This document shows positions 52,493 through 61,535 of a stretch of 64,000 bases of DNA, in pieces; position 1 is the stretch's first letter, and every line of letters begins with the position of its first letter. Under the pieces are notes generated by a model that saw only the letters and a list, made by a program, of their open reading frames with translations, was not told the origin of the DNA and did not search any database. This stretch comes from Rikenellaceae bacterium. GTDB taxonomy: Bacteria > Bacteroidota > Bacteroidia > Bacteroidales > Rikenellaceae. Location: assembly GCA_017463585.1 (NCBI GenBank), contig JAFTOX010000013.1, positions 62,001 through 126,000 on the forward strand, written 5' to 3'. A program made the position numbers and the translations under genes.

Positions 52493-54502
52493 TTAGATCA
52501 GATTAAGGATTGACAAAACAGCCACTATCAACATAAACAGCAGCGCATACGACACATAGCGCGAGATATTTCCCGTGCGCAGACGCATCACACGACGGTT
52601 GATCTGCGCCAGCAGAGCCGTCCACCACTCGTTCATCAGTCGTGACACCTTATCGCGGTGCTTGACCTCGAATTCGTGTACCGAGGGGAAGATCTCGTTC
52701 TTATCCACAGCCTCGCCCTTGCCCGTATCTTTGGTCAGCGACGACGCGATGCTCTGCAAACCCTCCGAGAACGACTCGCCCGTATATTGCATTCGCGGTG
52801 TGGGCTGCGTGAAACCACAACCCCACGTTGCACCCATTCGTACCGAACGATCGCGTTGAGCACGACGTTTGAGCAGATACAACGCAACCACAATCGCCAC
52901 GAGCAACCACGCTGTGAGCATTACGCCCTGCATTGCCTCGCTCATCGAGTGCGCATTGAACCACTCCAAACCTCGCTCCGACATCGGCACAAACGGTGCA
53001 GCCACCTTTGCCACCAAGCGGAAGACCGGCACGGGACACAGACCCACCACAAGGATTCCTGCCGCAGGGATTGCGCAAGCACCCAAACTGAACGTATCGG
53101 CCTCGCTCGCCTCGACCACCTCGTGGGTGCGCGGAGCTCCCAAAAAGACCGTTCCGAACAACTTGCTGAAAGTCAGCACTGCCAGACCACCAATCAGAGC
53201 CAAGCCGATCAGTCCGCACGCCGACGAAAGCACCTCGCTTCCGCCGCTAATACCGTCCAGCAATCCGAAATAGATCGTAAATTCCGACACAAAACCATTC
53301 AGAGGAGGCAGAGCACAGATTGCCACCGTCGCCAGCAGGAACAGAATTGCCGTTACGGGCATACTCTTGGCCAAGCCGCCGAACGTATCGCACGACGTCG
53401 AGTGGGTCTGAGCATAGATATTACCCGCACCGAAGAACAACATCGACTTGAAGAACGAGTGGTTGATCGTATGCAGCAGCGCACCCGCCATTCCGCACAG
53501 TGCGAGGGTGTCGTTGCCGTTGCTCTTGCCGATCAACGCTGCACCCACACCGATCAGAATGATACCGATGTTCTCCATACTCGAATATGCCAGCAGACGT
53601 TTGATATCGTTCTGCAACGCTGCGAGGATAATGCCCCACAGACCCGTTACGATACCCAGCGCCAGCACAATCGCACCCGCAGGCATCATCACTGCCGAGC
53701 CTGCGAACTCGACGGGCAGCGCAAACGCCACTCGGATAATACCGTAGATACCCGTTTTGATCATCACACCCGACATTATCGACGATACGTGCGACGGTGC
53801 TGCGGGGTGAGCCTCAGGCAACCACGAGTGCATCGGGAACATACCCGCCTTCATACCGAAACCCACCACAAACAGTGCGAACAACGGCAGCGGTGCGTAT
53901 GCAGACATATAGCCACTCAGTGCCGCAAATGTAGCCTCACCCGTACGGGCATAGAGCAGTGCAAAACCTGCCAGCAGAGCCGCAAAACCGATGTGCATCA
54001 TCACCAGATAGGACAACGCTGCACGCACCGTTTTGCGCTTATCGGCATCGAAAATAATCAGCAGGAACGAGGCGATGGTCATCATCTCCCAACAGAACAG
54101 GAAACAGAAACCACCCACCGCCGTAACCACTCCGATCATCGACACGTAGAGCACAACGAGTGAGGTGTAGTGCAACGAGAAGTGTGTTGCAGGTTTCTTG
54201 TCGAGATAGTGCGCCAGATAGCCACGCGAGTAGATCGTCGTAGCCACTGCCGCCAGCGAAATGATGATCGAGAAGAGTGCCGACAGACGATCCATCGTAA
54301 TCGCCTCCACTCCAAACGCCACCGACGCTCCCTGCCACAGAGTGAGCGGTGTGCCCTCGACAAGCACCCCAATAGCCGCCACGCAGACCGCTACGGCCAC
54401 CGCCCCCACAATACCGACTGCCGTCCAGACCTTGGCACGCAACGGAGCGGCAAAGATCAGCACAGCGGGCAGGATCAACAGAATCAAATAGATAATGGGC
54501 AT
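52493..54502 (-). CDS. HyfB/NuoL-like antiporter subunit of Ehr complex
   Basis: 669 residues, about 15-16 helices. It shows FCWEMMTIASFLLIIFDADKRKTVRAALSYLVMMHIG with the conserved Glu, FGMKAGMFPMHSWLPEAHPAAPSHVSSIMSGVMIKTGIYGI, and LLAYSSMENIGIILIG. All are signatures of proton-translocating NuoL/M-type subunits. First Ehr gene in transcription order, 27 bp after rsmE. With two antiporter-type subunits in the operon, ion pumping is likely. Confidence 0.92.
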   Translation of the reverse strand: MPIIYLILLILPAVLIFAAPLRAKVWTAVGIVGAVAVAVCVAAIGVLVEGTPLTLWQGASVAFGVEAITMDRLSALFSIIISLAAVATTIYSRGYLAHYLDKKPATHFSLHYTSLVVLYVSMIGVVTAVGGFCFLFCWEMMTIASFLLIIFDADKRKTVRAALSYLVMMHIGFAALLAGFALLYARTGEATFAALSGYMSAYAPLPLFALFVVGFGMKAGMFPMHSWLPEAHPAAPSHVSSIMSGVMIKTGIYGIIRVAFALPVEFAGSAVMMPAGAIVLALGIVTGLWGIILAALQNDIKRLLAYSSMENIGIILIGVGAALIGKSNGNDTLALCGMAGALLHTINHSFFKSMLFFGAGNIYAQTHSTSCDTFGGLAKSMPVTAILFLLATVAICALPPLNGFVSEFTIYFGLLDGISGGSEVLSSACGLIGLALIGGLAVLTFSKLFGTVFLGAPRTHEVVEASEADTFSLGACAIPAAGILVVGLCPVPVFRLVAKVAAPFVPMSERGLEWFNAHSMSEAMQGVMLTAWLLVAIVVALYLLKRRAQRDRSVRMGATWGCGFTQPTPRMQYTGESFSEGLQSIASSLTKDTGKGEAVDKNEIFPSVHEFEVKHRDKVSRLMNEWWTALLAQINRRVMRLRTGNISRYVSYALLFMLIVAVLSILNLI

Positions 54503-54529
54503 ATAGTTTTTTTGTTTTGTATTTTTTCG

Positions 54530-55234
54530 TTACATCTGATTTACGGTTGCAACCATCACCGTCGCCACCACCGCAGCCGTTTCGGTGCGCAGACGCGCGT
54601 CGCCAAGCGTAATCGGGCGGAAACCGTGTGCCTCGGCAAAGGCAATCTCCTCGGGCGAGAAATCACCCTCGGGTCCGATCAGTATGATCACATCGTCGCC
54701 CTTATTGACGGCTTTGGGCAGGAACACGCGCTCGCTCGGCTCGCAATGAGCGATGAGTTTGACACTCGCCGTAGCCTCTTCGACCACACGACGGAAGGGT
54801 GTCATCGGTGCCAACTCGGGGTGATAGGCTTTGAGCGACTGCTTCATTGCCGAGGTGATCACCTTGTTTTCGCGTTCGGGTTTGATCTCACGACGCTCCG
54901 AGTGCTCGCTCACCACGGGAATGAATCGCGTAACACCCACCTCGGTCGCCTTCTCCAAAAACCACTCGAAACGTTCGATATTCTTGGTCGGAGCCACAGC
55001 CATCGTCAGTTCGTAGGGCAGACGCTCGTACTCCTCGTGCGTCGTAACCACCTCAACCGTACAACGTTTCGGGGCTGCATCGACCACCCGACACTCATAC
55101 ATCGTACCGCGTCCATCGGTCAGGTGCAGACGGTCGCCAACGACCATACGCAGCACTCTGACGCAGTGCTTGCTCTCCTCTTCGGAGAGCGTATAGAGCG
55201 GCGGAGTGAAATCGGGAGCGTAAAAAAGTTGCAT
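54530..55234 (-). CDS. rsmE: 16S rRNA (uracil-1498-N3)-methyltransferase
   Basis: 234 residues, SPOUT family. N-terminal PUA-like HCVRVLRMVVGDRLHLTDGRG, then TKNIERFEWFLEKATEVGVTRFIPV, and the C-terminal knot IILIGPEGDFSPEEIAFA with ITLGDARLRTETAAV. It methylates U1498 of 16S rRNA using SAM. It is the first gene after the minus-strand promoter at 55285 and may share a transcript with the Ehr genes. Confidence 0.95.
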   Translation of the reverse strand: MQLFYAPDFTPPLYTLSEEESKHCVRVLRMVVGDRLHLTDGRGTMYECRVVDAAPKRCTVEVVTTHEEYERLPYELTMAVAPTKNIERFEWFLEKATEVGVTRFIPVVSEHSERREIKPERENKVITSAMKQSLKAYHPELAPMTPFRRVVEEATASVKLIAHCEPSERVFLPKAVNKGDDVIILIGPEGDFSPEEIAFAEAHGFRPITLGDARLRTETAAVVATVMVATVNQM

Positions 55235-55259
55235 ATTTAACGGGTAAATTTTATCTTTG
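55229..55259 (+). promoter_or_regulatory. Promoter of M3 peptidase gene
   Basis: TTG (55229-55231), 20 nt, TATCTTTG (55252-55259), 58 nt before the first ATG at 55318. It overlaps the 5' end of rsmE by a few bases. Confidence 0.65.
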
Positions 55260-55284
55260 CTATATATTTATAAGTATTAAACTG

Positions 55285-55292
55285 CAAAAGTA
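55285..55292 (-). promoter_or_regulatory. -7 box for rsmE-Ehr operon
   Basis: Minus strand TACTTTTG (TAnnTTTG), 51 nt before the rsmE start. It probably serves the whole minus-strand run to the chromate transporter genes. Confidence 0.5.
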
Positions 55293-55317
55293 GCAATTTT
55301 AACTCAATTTTGTACAT

Positions 55318-57624
55318 ATGAAGTTCATTATTCTTACACTACTTGCCGCATCAGCAATCATTGCGGCGGTATATTTTGGTCGCTGGTTGGGTCGCTCGAT
55401 CGCTGCTAAACGCAATGGCGAGAAGATGCCCATCGTGCGTACCGTATTGTTAGGCATCGTTTTCGTTGCTCTGGCCGTGGCGATGTTCTTTATGCAGAGT
55501 TGTACCCCTAAAACCGAACAGACTATGGAAAATCCTCTGCTCTCGGAGTGGAACGACCGCTTCGGTGTTCCCCCATTTGACCGTATCAAGGCCGAGCACT
55601 TCGCCCCCGCATTGGAGCAGGCGATGTCGGTGCACAACGCCGAGATCGACGCCATCGTTACCAATAACGACGAACCGACGTTCGAAAATACGGTTCTCGC
55701 CTACGACAATTCGGGCAAGTTGCTCGAACGTGTCGAGCTGTGTTTCAGTCTGTTGTGCGCTGCCGAGACCAATGCCGAGATGCAGGCCATCGAGCAGGAG
55801 ATGTCGCCCAAGCTGACCGCACATAGCGGTGCAATTATGATGAACAACGGTCTGTTCGAGCGTGTTAAGAGCGTCTATGAGCGTCGAGGCGCGCTGGGTC
55901 TTGATTCGTTGCAGCTGCGACTAACCGAGAAACTCTATCGCCGTTTCGTGCGTGGCGGTGCGCTGCTCTCGGCCGAGGATAAGGAGCAGCTGCGCAAGGT
56001 CGATGAGAAGCTCTCGTCGGCACGTGTGAAGTATGCGGCAAATCTGCTGGCTGCCAATTCGGGTTTCGAGATGGTTATCAGCAATCAAGACGATCTGGAC
56101 GGTCTACCCTCGTCGACACGTGACGCTGCGGCAAGCGAGGCTTCGGCACGCGGATTGAAGGGCAAGTGGGTCTTCACAACCAAGAAACCGAGTATGTTGC
56201 CCTTCCTGACCTACTCGTCGAAGCGTGAGCTGCGCGAGAAACTCTACCGCGGCTATCTGGATCGTTGCAACTACAACGACAGCATTGATAACAAGCAGGT
56301 AATCAACGACATCGTTCGTCTGCGTACCGAGCGTGCACACCTACTTGGCTACCCCACTCACGCCCACTATGTATTGGACGTACAAATGGCTCGCACACCC
56401 GAAAATGTCTACTCGATGATGGACGAGTTGTGGACACCCGCATTGGAGCGCGCTAAGGCCGAGATGGAGGCTATGCGCGAGATGATGAAGAGCGAAACGG
56501 GTCTTGACGACTTTGCGTCGTGGGATTGGTGGTACTATGCCGAGAAGGTGCGCAAACGCGACTACTCGCTCGACGAATCGTCGTTGCGTCCCTACTTCTC
56601 GTTGGAGAACGTTCGTTCGGGTATCTTCGAGTTGAGCAACCGCCTCTATGGTCTGACCTTCCGCCCCGTGCAGATTCCCGTATATCACGAGGAGTGTGAG
56701 ACTTACGAGGTTTTGGACGAGAAGAACGAGCACCTCGGCGTGCTCTACCTCGACTATCACCCGCGTGATGGCAAGAGCGGCGGCGCTTGGTGTGGCGAGT
56801 ATCGTACCCAGAGCTTCGACGCCGAGGGCAACCGCATTTCGCCCATCGTGAGCATCGTCTGCAACTTCTCGCGCCCGTCGGGTGGCGATCCCGCACTGCT
56901 CTCGATCGACGAGACGCAGACCTTCTTCCACGAGTTCGGACACGCACTGCACGCTCTCTTCTCGCAGGTGAAGTATAGCGGTCTGGGTGGCGTTGAGCGC
57001 GACTTTGTGGAGTTGCCTTCGCAGATTATGGAGAATTGGGCATTGGAGCCTGAGATGTTGCGCCGCTATGCGCTGCACCATCGCACCAACGATCCCATTC
57101 CCAACCATATGATCGAAAAGTTGCAGCGTAGCCGCCACTTCAATCAGGGTTTCAACACCGTTGAGTTGCTGGCTGCGTCGCTGACCGATATGGATATTCA
57201 CACCATCGAGAACTACTCGCCCATCGACGTCAATGAGTTCGAGCGCAAAATGCTCAACGAGCGTCGTGGACTGATGGAGCAGATCGCACCTCGCTATCGC
57301 TATCCCTATTTCAGCCACATCTTCGATGGCGGTTATTCGTCGGGTTATTACAGTTATCTGTGGGCAGAAGTGCTTGACAAAGACGCATATCAGGCATTTG
57401 TCGAGAGCGGCGACATCTTCAACAAGCGCATCGCAACCGACTTCCGCAACAAACTTCTTGCACGTGGTGGCGAGGCCGACGGTATGGATCTCTATCGTGC
57501 CTTCCGTGGTGCCGATCCCGATCGCAAGCCGTTGCTGCTCGGTCGTGGTCTGATCGAGGAGGAGGTTGTCGAAGAGCAGACCGACAAACCGACACTCACA
57601 ATCAGCGACGTCGAAGAGATGTAA
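55318..57624 (+). CDS. dcp: M3 family oligopeptidase / dipeptidyl carboxypeptidase-like
   Basis: 768 residues. M3 metallopeptidase with HEFGHALHALF as the zinc site (about residues 541-551) and a downstream Glu in the FVELPSQIMENW helix. It resembles Dcp, which removes C-terminal dipeptides. Unlike cytoplasmic relatives it has N-terminal hydrophobic segments. Starting at Met1 gives two helices; starting at ATG 55426 (MPIVRTVLLGIVF) gives a clean lipoprotein signal ending MQSC. The second start would make it a lipoprotein in the envelope. Confidence 0.9.
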   Translation: MKFIILTLLAASAIIAAVYFGRWLGRSIAAKRNGEKMPIVRTVLLGIVFVALAVAMFFMQSCTPKTEQTMENPLLSEWNDRFGVPPFDRIKAEHFAPALEQAMSVHNAEIDAIVTNNDEPTFENTVLAYDNSGKLLERVELCFSLLCAAETNAEMQAIEQEMSPKLTAHSGAIMMNNGLFERVKSVYERRGALGLDSLQLRLTEKLYRRFVRGGALLSAEDKEQLRKVDEKLSSARVKYAANLLAANSGFEMVISNQDDLDGLPSSTRDAAASEASARGLKGKWVFTTKKPSMLPFLTYSSKRELREKLYRGYLDRCNYNDSIDNKQVINDIVRLRTERAHLLGYPTHAHYVLDVQMARTPENVYSMMDELWTPALERAKAEMEAMREMMKSETGLDDFASWDWWYYAEKVRKRDYSLDESSLRPYFSLENVRSGIFELSNRLYGLTFRPVQIPVYHEECETYEVLDEKNEHLGVLYLDYHPRDGKSGGAWCGEYRTQSFDAEGNRISPIVSIVCNFSRPSGGDPALLSIDETQTFFHEFGHALHALFSQVKYSGLGGVERDFVELPSQIMENWALEPEMLRRYALHHRTNDPIPNHMIEKLQRSRHFNQGFNTVELLAASLTDMDIHTIENYSPIDVNEFERKMLNERRGLMEQIAPRYRYPYFSHIFDGGYSSGYYSYLWAEVLDKDAYQAFVESGDIFNKRIATDFRNKLLARGGEADGMDLYRAFRGADPDRKPLLLGRGLIEEEVVEEQTDKPTLTISDVEEM

Positions 57625-57629
57625 ACAGT

Positions 57630-57656
57630 TCGAATTCAAAATTCAGGATTCAAAAT
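57630..57656 (+). repeat. Heptad tract after M3 peptidase gene
   Basis: ATTCAAAATTCAGGATTCAAAATT, three to four heptads, 10 bp after the stop codon and just before the terminator; same orientation as the tract after gltX. Confidence 0.75.
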
Positions 57657-57657
57657 T

Positions 57658-57690
57658 AGACCGCACCTTTTGAGGGTGCGGTCTTTCTTT
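57658..57690 (+). terminator. Terminator after M3 peptidase
   Basis: AGACCGCACC(T)TTTGA(G)GGTGCGGTCT stem followed by TTCTTT. Confidence 0.87.
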
Positions 57691-57696
57691 GCTGTA

Positions 57697-57868
57697 TTTA
57701 ATCTCATCATTGGCGGGTGGGGGGGGCTCGGCCGAAGGCCGACCCGCCAATGATGACACGCTTTGAAAAAGCGTGCTTTTATCATCAGATTTTAATATCC
57801 AAAAAAATAGCCTACCCTTCGCAGAGCACGGCTAATTTTGAATCTTGAATTTTGAATCTTGAATCTCA
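57697..57868 (+). repeat. Hairpin repeat element, copy E
   Basis: Perfect 14-bp outer stem (57705-57718 with 57742-57755, same arms as copy B). One-sided G-run bulge of about nine G, and inner hairpin CGGCC-GAA-GGCCG (57729-57741), where copies A, B and C have CGCCC/GGGCG. A flanking hairpin CACGCTTT-GAA-AAAGCGTG lies at 57757-57775. It ends in TTGAATCTTGAATTTTGAAT heptads that reach the LuxR-gene stop codon. It fills the convergent gap. Confidence 0.8.
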
Positions 57869-57869
57869 T

Positions 57870-58529
57870 TTAAATCTCAACCAAGTTATGCTTAATGGCG
57901 TAGACCACCAGATTGGCGGTATTTGGGCAACCCGTTTTGGCTAAGATATTGGCGCGGTGCTTATCGACCGTGCGCTTCGAGATGAAGAGTTTGTCGGCTA
58001 TCTGCTGATTCGACAGACCTTTGCAAATCTCCAACAGCACCTCCAACTCGCGCTCCGAGAGCGACTCCTCGTCCTCGGGTGCCACCTCGGGTTGGGGCGT
58101 AGTGCGCAGGCTGCTCACCAGCGACGAAAGCAACTCCTGCGAGAAATAGCTACCACCCTCGGCAACCGTTTCGATAGCCTCGACCACCTCGTCGATATCG
58201 GAACTTTTGAGCAGAAAGCCCTTTGCACCAACCGAAACCATACGGAAATAGTAATCCTCGTCGCCGAACATCGAGAGGGTGATCACCTTCAAGTCGGGGC
58301 GCATTTCGAGGGCACGCGCAGTAGCCACGTCGCCCGAGATTCCCGTCATCGCAATATCCATAAAGACTACGTCGATATCGCATTCGGGCAACTTTTCGAG
58401 GAACTCCTCGCCACTCGACGCCTCGCCTACAACCTCGCAATCCTCGCGCGAATTGAGCAATCCGCGCAGACCATTGCGGAACAGCGTGTGGTCGTCGACC
58501 AAAAATATCTTATAGGGTTGAGTACTCAT
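57870..58529 (-). CDS. NarL/LuxR-family response regulator
   Basis: 219 residues. Receiver domain with FLVDDH acidic pair, phospho-Asp in VVFMDIAMTGISG and Lys in FLLKSSD. The C-terminal LuxR helix-turn-helix (about 155-215) reads LSERELEVLLEICKGLSNQQIADKLFISKRTVDKHRANIL. It is the output partner of the kinase encoded 6 bp upstream. Targets unknown. Confidence 0.95.
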   Translation of the reverse strand: MSTQPYKIFLVDDHTLFRNGLRGLLNSREDCEVVGEASSGEEFLEKLPECDIDVVFMDIAMTGISGDVATARALEMRPDLKVITLSMFGDEDYYFRMVSVGAKGFLLKSSDIDEVVEAIETVAEGGSYFSQELLSSLVSSLRTTPQPEVAPEDEESLSERELEVLLEICKGLSNQQIADKLFISKRTVDKHRANILAKTGCPNTANLVVYAIKHNLVEI

Positions 58530-58535
58530 ATTTTG

Positions 58536-59525
58536 TTAATGTTTACTATCAGTATTTTCCTCCTCATTAGCAATAGTTTCGCCGATCGTGCTCACCGTGA
58601 TCGAGGCCTGCATACCGTGTCCCTTGCTGCTGGTAATGCTGACCAGACCACCCAACGAATTGATTCGCGAGGTGATGTTCGACATACCCATACCGCAGTC
58701 CACCACCGCCTTGGGATTGAAACCGCAACCGTTGTCAGCGTATTCAAGATTTATACGATCGTTGTTGTATTGCAACGAGAGGTCGATTCGTTTGCAGCCC
58801 GAGTGTTTGAGCGAGTTGTTGAGCAGCTCGCAGATCACACGATAGAGAATCACCTCGATATCTTGATCGAAGCGCTCCTTACGGAGATTGGTCACAAAAT
58901 TGACCTCAATGGCGTGTAGTTGCGGGCTCTTATTGATAAAGTTGCTGACGCCTCTCACCAGACCAAAATCGCTCAACACCTGCGGCGAGAGGTTGTTCGA
59001 AATCTCACGTAACGAACGGATTGCCTCCTCGATAACGGCTGAGGTCGAGGCTATCAGTTCGCGGTTCTCTTCGTCTTCGGCTCGTTTTGCCAGCACCGAC
59101 ATCGACATCTTTGCCGAAGAAAGCAGTGGTCCCATACCGTCGTGCAACTCGCGTGAGTAGCGCGAACGGAACTTCTCCTCGGTACGCAGCACAGCGGTGA
59201 GGATTCGCTTGTTGGTCAGTCTACGCTGGCGATCGAGGTGGCCGATATAGGTGAATAGTTTATGGGCATAGAGCACTCCGACAGCAATGCAGAGCGAAGC
59301 GACGGCATCGAGCCAGATGTATAGTTCGTTGGGGGCTTTGGCGGTCGAATCATCGACAAATGTTTGAACATATTGTCCGTATCGTGTAACCGACATTGCG
59401 GCCATACCGATAATCAGCAGAATCCAAATCGAGTTGTACTTTGTCAGGCGCACCAATCTGATGGCTGCGATAGTAGCCAACGTTTGGAGAATGATCGATA
59501 TGATAATCAGCGCTTTAAGTACCAT
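58536..59525 (-). CDS. NarL-type sensor histidine kinase (HisKA_3)
   Basis: 329 residues. Three membrane helices in the first ~95 residues with little extracytoplasmic loop, so it may sense a membrane or small-molecule signal. The HisKA_3 motif RYSRELHDGMGPLLSSAKM holds the phospho-His. The ATPase region has ICELLNNSLKHSGC, LEYADNGCGF and GMGMSNITSRI. It pairs with the adjacent LuxR-type regulator. Confidence 0.94.
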   Translation of the reverse strand: MVLKALIIISIILQTLATIAAIRLVRLTKYNSIWILLIIGMAAMSVTRYGQYVQTFVDDSTAKAPNELYIWLDAVASLCIAVGVLYAHKLFTYIGHLDRQRRLTNKRILTAVLRTEEKFRSRYSRELHDGMGPLLSSAKMSMSVLAKRAEDEENRELIASTSAVIEEAIRSLREISNNLSPQVLSDFGLVRGVSNFINKSPQLHAIEVNFVTNLRKERFDQDIEVILYRVICELLNNSLKHSGCKRIDLSLQYNNDRINLEYADNGCGFNPKAVVDCGMGMSNITSRINSLGGLVSITSSKGHGMQASITVSTIGETIANEEENTDSKH

Positions 59526-59567
59526 AGTTTAGGCGGAGTGGTTGCATTAAAGCCACAATCCGCAATA

Positions 59568-59575
59568 CAAATATA
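59568..59575 (-). promoter_or_regulatory. -7 box for NarL-type two-component operon
   Basis: Minus strand TATATTTG about 43 nt upstream of the kinase start. A hairpin GCGGA...TCCGC (59533-59563) lies between box and start and could affect translation. Apart from this and the tRNA, the ~400-bp gap to 59929 shows nothing else I can support. Confidence 0.5.
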
Positions 59576-59795
59576 AGAATAATTTTATAGATTACCTACG
59601 TGACACTACGAAATAGTACACCAAAATTAACAAATAGCACACGGGTGTCAAAAAATACAATATTTAGTCAAGGTGAATCGTAAAAGATTGTGCGTAAATG
59701 GCCGAAAATGGCTGAAAAGTTGAATAAGGTATTGCACAATCGAACCGAAAACTGTAATTTTGTGATTGCGAAAATCTCATTTGCGCTACCTATTG

Positions 59796-59867
59796 TAGTC
59801 CCGACGGGAATCGAACCCATATCGTATGAACCGGAATCATATATTCTATCCATTGAACTACGGGACC
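59796..59867 (-). tRNA. tRNA-Arg (anticodon CCG)
   Basis: Minus strand has acceptor GGTCCCG paired with CGGGACT (first pair G-U), D arm with GTTCAATGGATAGAAT, anticodon arm TATGA-TTCCGGT-TCATA and T arm with GGGTTCGATTCCC. The loop places CCG at 34-36 (reads CGG). CCA is not encoded. Confidence 0.93.
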
Positions 59868-59928
59868 AAACGAGTTGCAAAGATGGGAAAAATATTTAGA
59901 ATTTGAAAATCCTAAACCAAATTAAACT

Positions 59929-60606
59929 ATGGAGCAAATTGTTACAACCATCGAGAACACCGAGCCCAAACTCACAGCGTGGCAACGATTAGAAACCATC
60001 GTGAAGATGAGTGGCGTGAGTGTCAATGCATTTGCTCGTTCAATCGGTTTGGCGCGTGGCGAAAATCTATACCAGATCAAGAAGGGCAACAATGGCATCA
60101 GCCGCGATTTGGCCAAACGCATTGTCGATTACTATCCGCAGATCAGCTTCTCGTGGCTGATGACAGGCGAGGGCGCAATGACCATCGACGGCAAGAACCA
60201 AACGGGCATTCCGTTCTACAACTGTTCGTGCCCCGAGGATCTTCAACGCCTCGAAAACGACGTCGAAGATGGTTGCGTGGCGATGCCCGGGTTTGAGGAT
60301 TGTTGTGCGGTCGTTGCTCACAATTGGCGCAGCAAGGACGGCGTGCCCGAGGGTGCATACGTATTCCTCACACGCATCGAGCGTCGCAAGCGATATATCG
60401 CTCTGGGTCAATACTTTGTAGTATCGGAGGGCTATACGGGCTTTTGCAGCGTGCGCACGCTCCGCAAGGTCAACAAACTCAAATTGATGGGCGGCAAGGT
60501 CCCCGTCGATGCGAGGTATCTCGGTCGTGATGATGTGCAAACATTATATATGGTACGCGGTGTGCTGACAATCACCAGCGCAGCGATTGATTTAACAGGT
60601 AAATAA
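59929..60606 (+). CDS. Helix-turn-helix repressor with S24-like C-terminus
   Basis: 225 residues. N-terminal HTH (about 18-75: VKMSGVSVNAFARSIGLARGENLYQIKKGNNGISRDLA), then a region whose strand pattern resembles S24/LexA peptidases. The GDSM catalytic serine motif is missing (GFEDCCAVVAHNWRSKDGVPEGAYVFL instead). It may be a non-cleaving phage-type repressor or a domesticated regulator. It lies 61 bp from tRNA-Arg and 18 bp before lgt. Confidence 0.78.
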   Translation: MEQIVTTIENTEPKLTAWQRLETIVKMSGVSVNAFARSIGLARGENLYQIKKGNNGISRDLAKRIVDYYPQISFSWLMTGEGAMTIDGKNQTGIPFYNCSCPEDLQRLENDVEDGCVAMPGFEDCCAVVAHNWRSKDGVPEGAYVFLTRIERRKRYIALGQYFVVSEGYTGFCSVRTLRKVNKLKLMGGKVPVDARYLGRDDVQTLYMVRGVLTITSAAIDLTGK

Positions 60607-60623
60607 TTCGAAAAAAGAGAGAT

Positions 60624-61535
60624 ATGTTGATGTCTATTTTTTGGGATTTCGATCCCGTATTTTTGCGCTTGGGCAGCTTCGAGATTCGCTACTACGGTCT
60701 GATGTGGGCGTTGGCGATCGGTCTGGCGGCATATATGTTCGACCACTTTGTCAAGCGCGAAGGTCTGCCCGAAAAGGTCTCGGAGTCGATCTTCTACTTC
60801 GGTACGCTGGCAACAATCATCGGCTCGCGCGTGGGCCACTGTCTGTTCTACGAGCCCGACAAGTATCTGGCTGAGCCTCTGCGTATTATTACGGATATTC
60901 GTGACGGCGGTATGGCCAGCCACGGCGCTGCAATCGGTCTGCTGATCGGTCTGTGGCTGTTCTCACGACGCAACAAACTGCCCTACCTTTGGTCGCTCGA
61001 CCGCATTATGATTGCGGTGGCTATCGGTGGTGCGTTTGTGCGCTTTGGCAACCTGTTCAATTCGGAGATTATCGGCGCTCCGACCGACGCTCCGTGGGGC
61101 TTCGTGTTCGCACGTCTGTATCCCGCAGGTACGCCCATCGAGGAGATGGTCGCACGCCACCCCTCGCAGATTTATGAGGCTCTGTGCTACATAGTTACAT
61201 TTGTGATACTGACGTGGCTCTACTACAAACGCGATATGGGACGTCGCCGCCCGGGACTGATGTTCGGAGTGGGTCTGATTGGTATCTTCCTGACTCGTTT
61301 CCTGATCGAATTTGTCAAGGAGAATCAGGAGGCTTTCGAGCAGTCGTGGACGCTCAATATGGGTCAGTGGCTCAGTGTACCGTTTATCATTGCGGCATTC
61401 GTGCTGATTTGGTACGCAATGAGCCGTCCCGCAATCGAGCCTAAGCCCGTGACCAATGCGCCGAAGGAGGCAACGAAGAGCGCTCCCGCAACTGCAACCA
61501 CAAAAACCAAAAAATCGAAGAAAAAGAAGTGGTAA
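60624..61535 (+). CDS. lgt: Prolipoprotein diacylglyceryl transferase
   Basis: 303 residues, about seven membrane helices. Family signatures are YYGLMWALAIG, GGMASHGAAIG, the HGR-type GGAFVRFGNLFNSEI with the key Asn/Glu residues, and YPAGTPIEEMVARHPSQIYEAL. It attaches diacylglycerol to the lipobox Cys, so it serves the many lipoproteins encoded here (NigD, TamL, FKBPs, transglutaminase). The C-terminal ~35 residues form a Lys-rich cytoplasmic tail. Confidence 0.97.
   Translation: MLMSIFWDFDPVFLRLGSFEIRYYGLMWALAIGLAAYMFDHFVKREGLPEKVSESIFYFGTLATIIGSRVGHCLFYEPDKYLAEPLRIITDIRDGGMASHGAAIGLLIGLWLFSRRNKLPYLWSLDRIMIAVAIGGAFVRFGNLFNSEIIGAPTDAPWGFVFARLYPAGTPIEEMVARHPSQIYEALCYIVTFVILTWLYYKRDMGRRRPGLMFGVGLIGIFLTRFLIEFVKENQEAFEQSWTLNMGQWLSVPFIIAAFVLIWYAMSRPAIEPKPVTNAPKEATKSAPATATTKTKKSKKKKW

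Noticed and set aside
47981-54502. Hydrogenase-4 or formate hydrogenlyase
   Set aside because: The large subunit lacks both NiFe cysteine pairs and no hyp maturation or formate dehydrogenase genes are present in the window.
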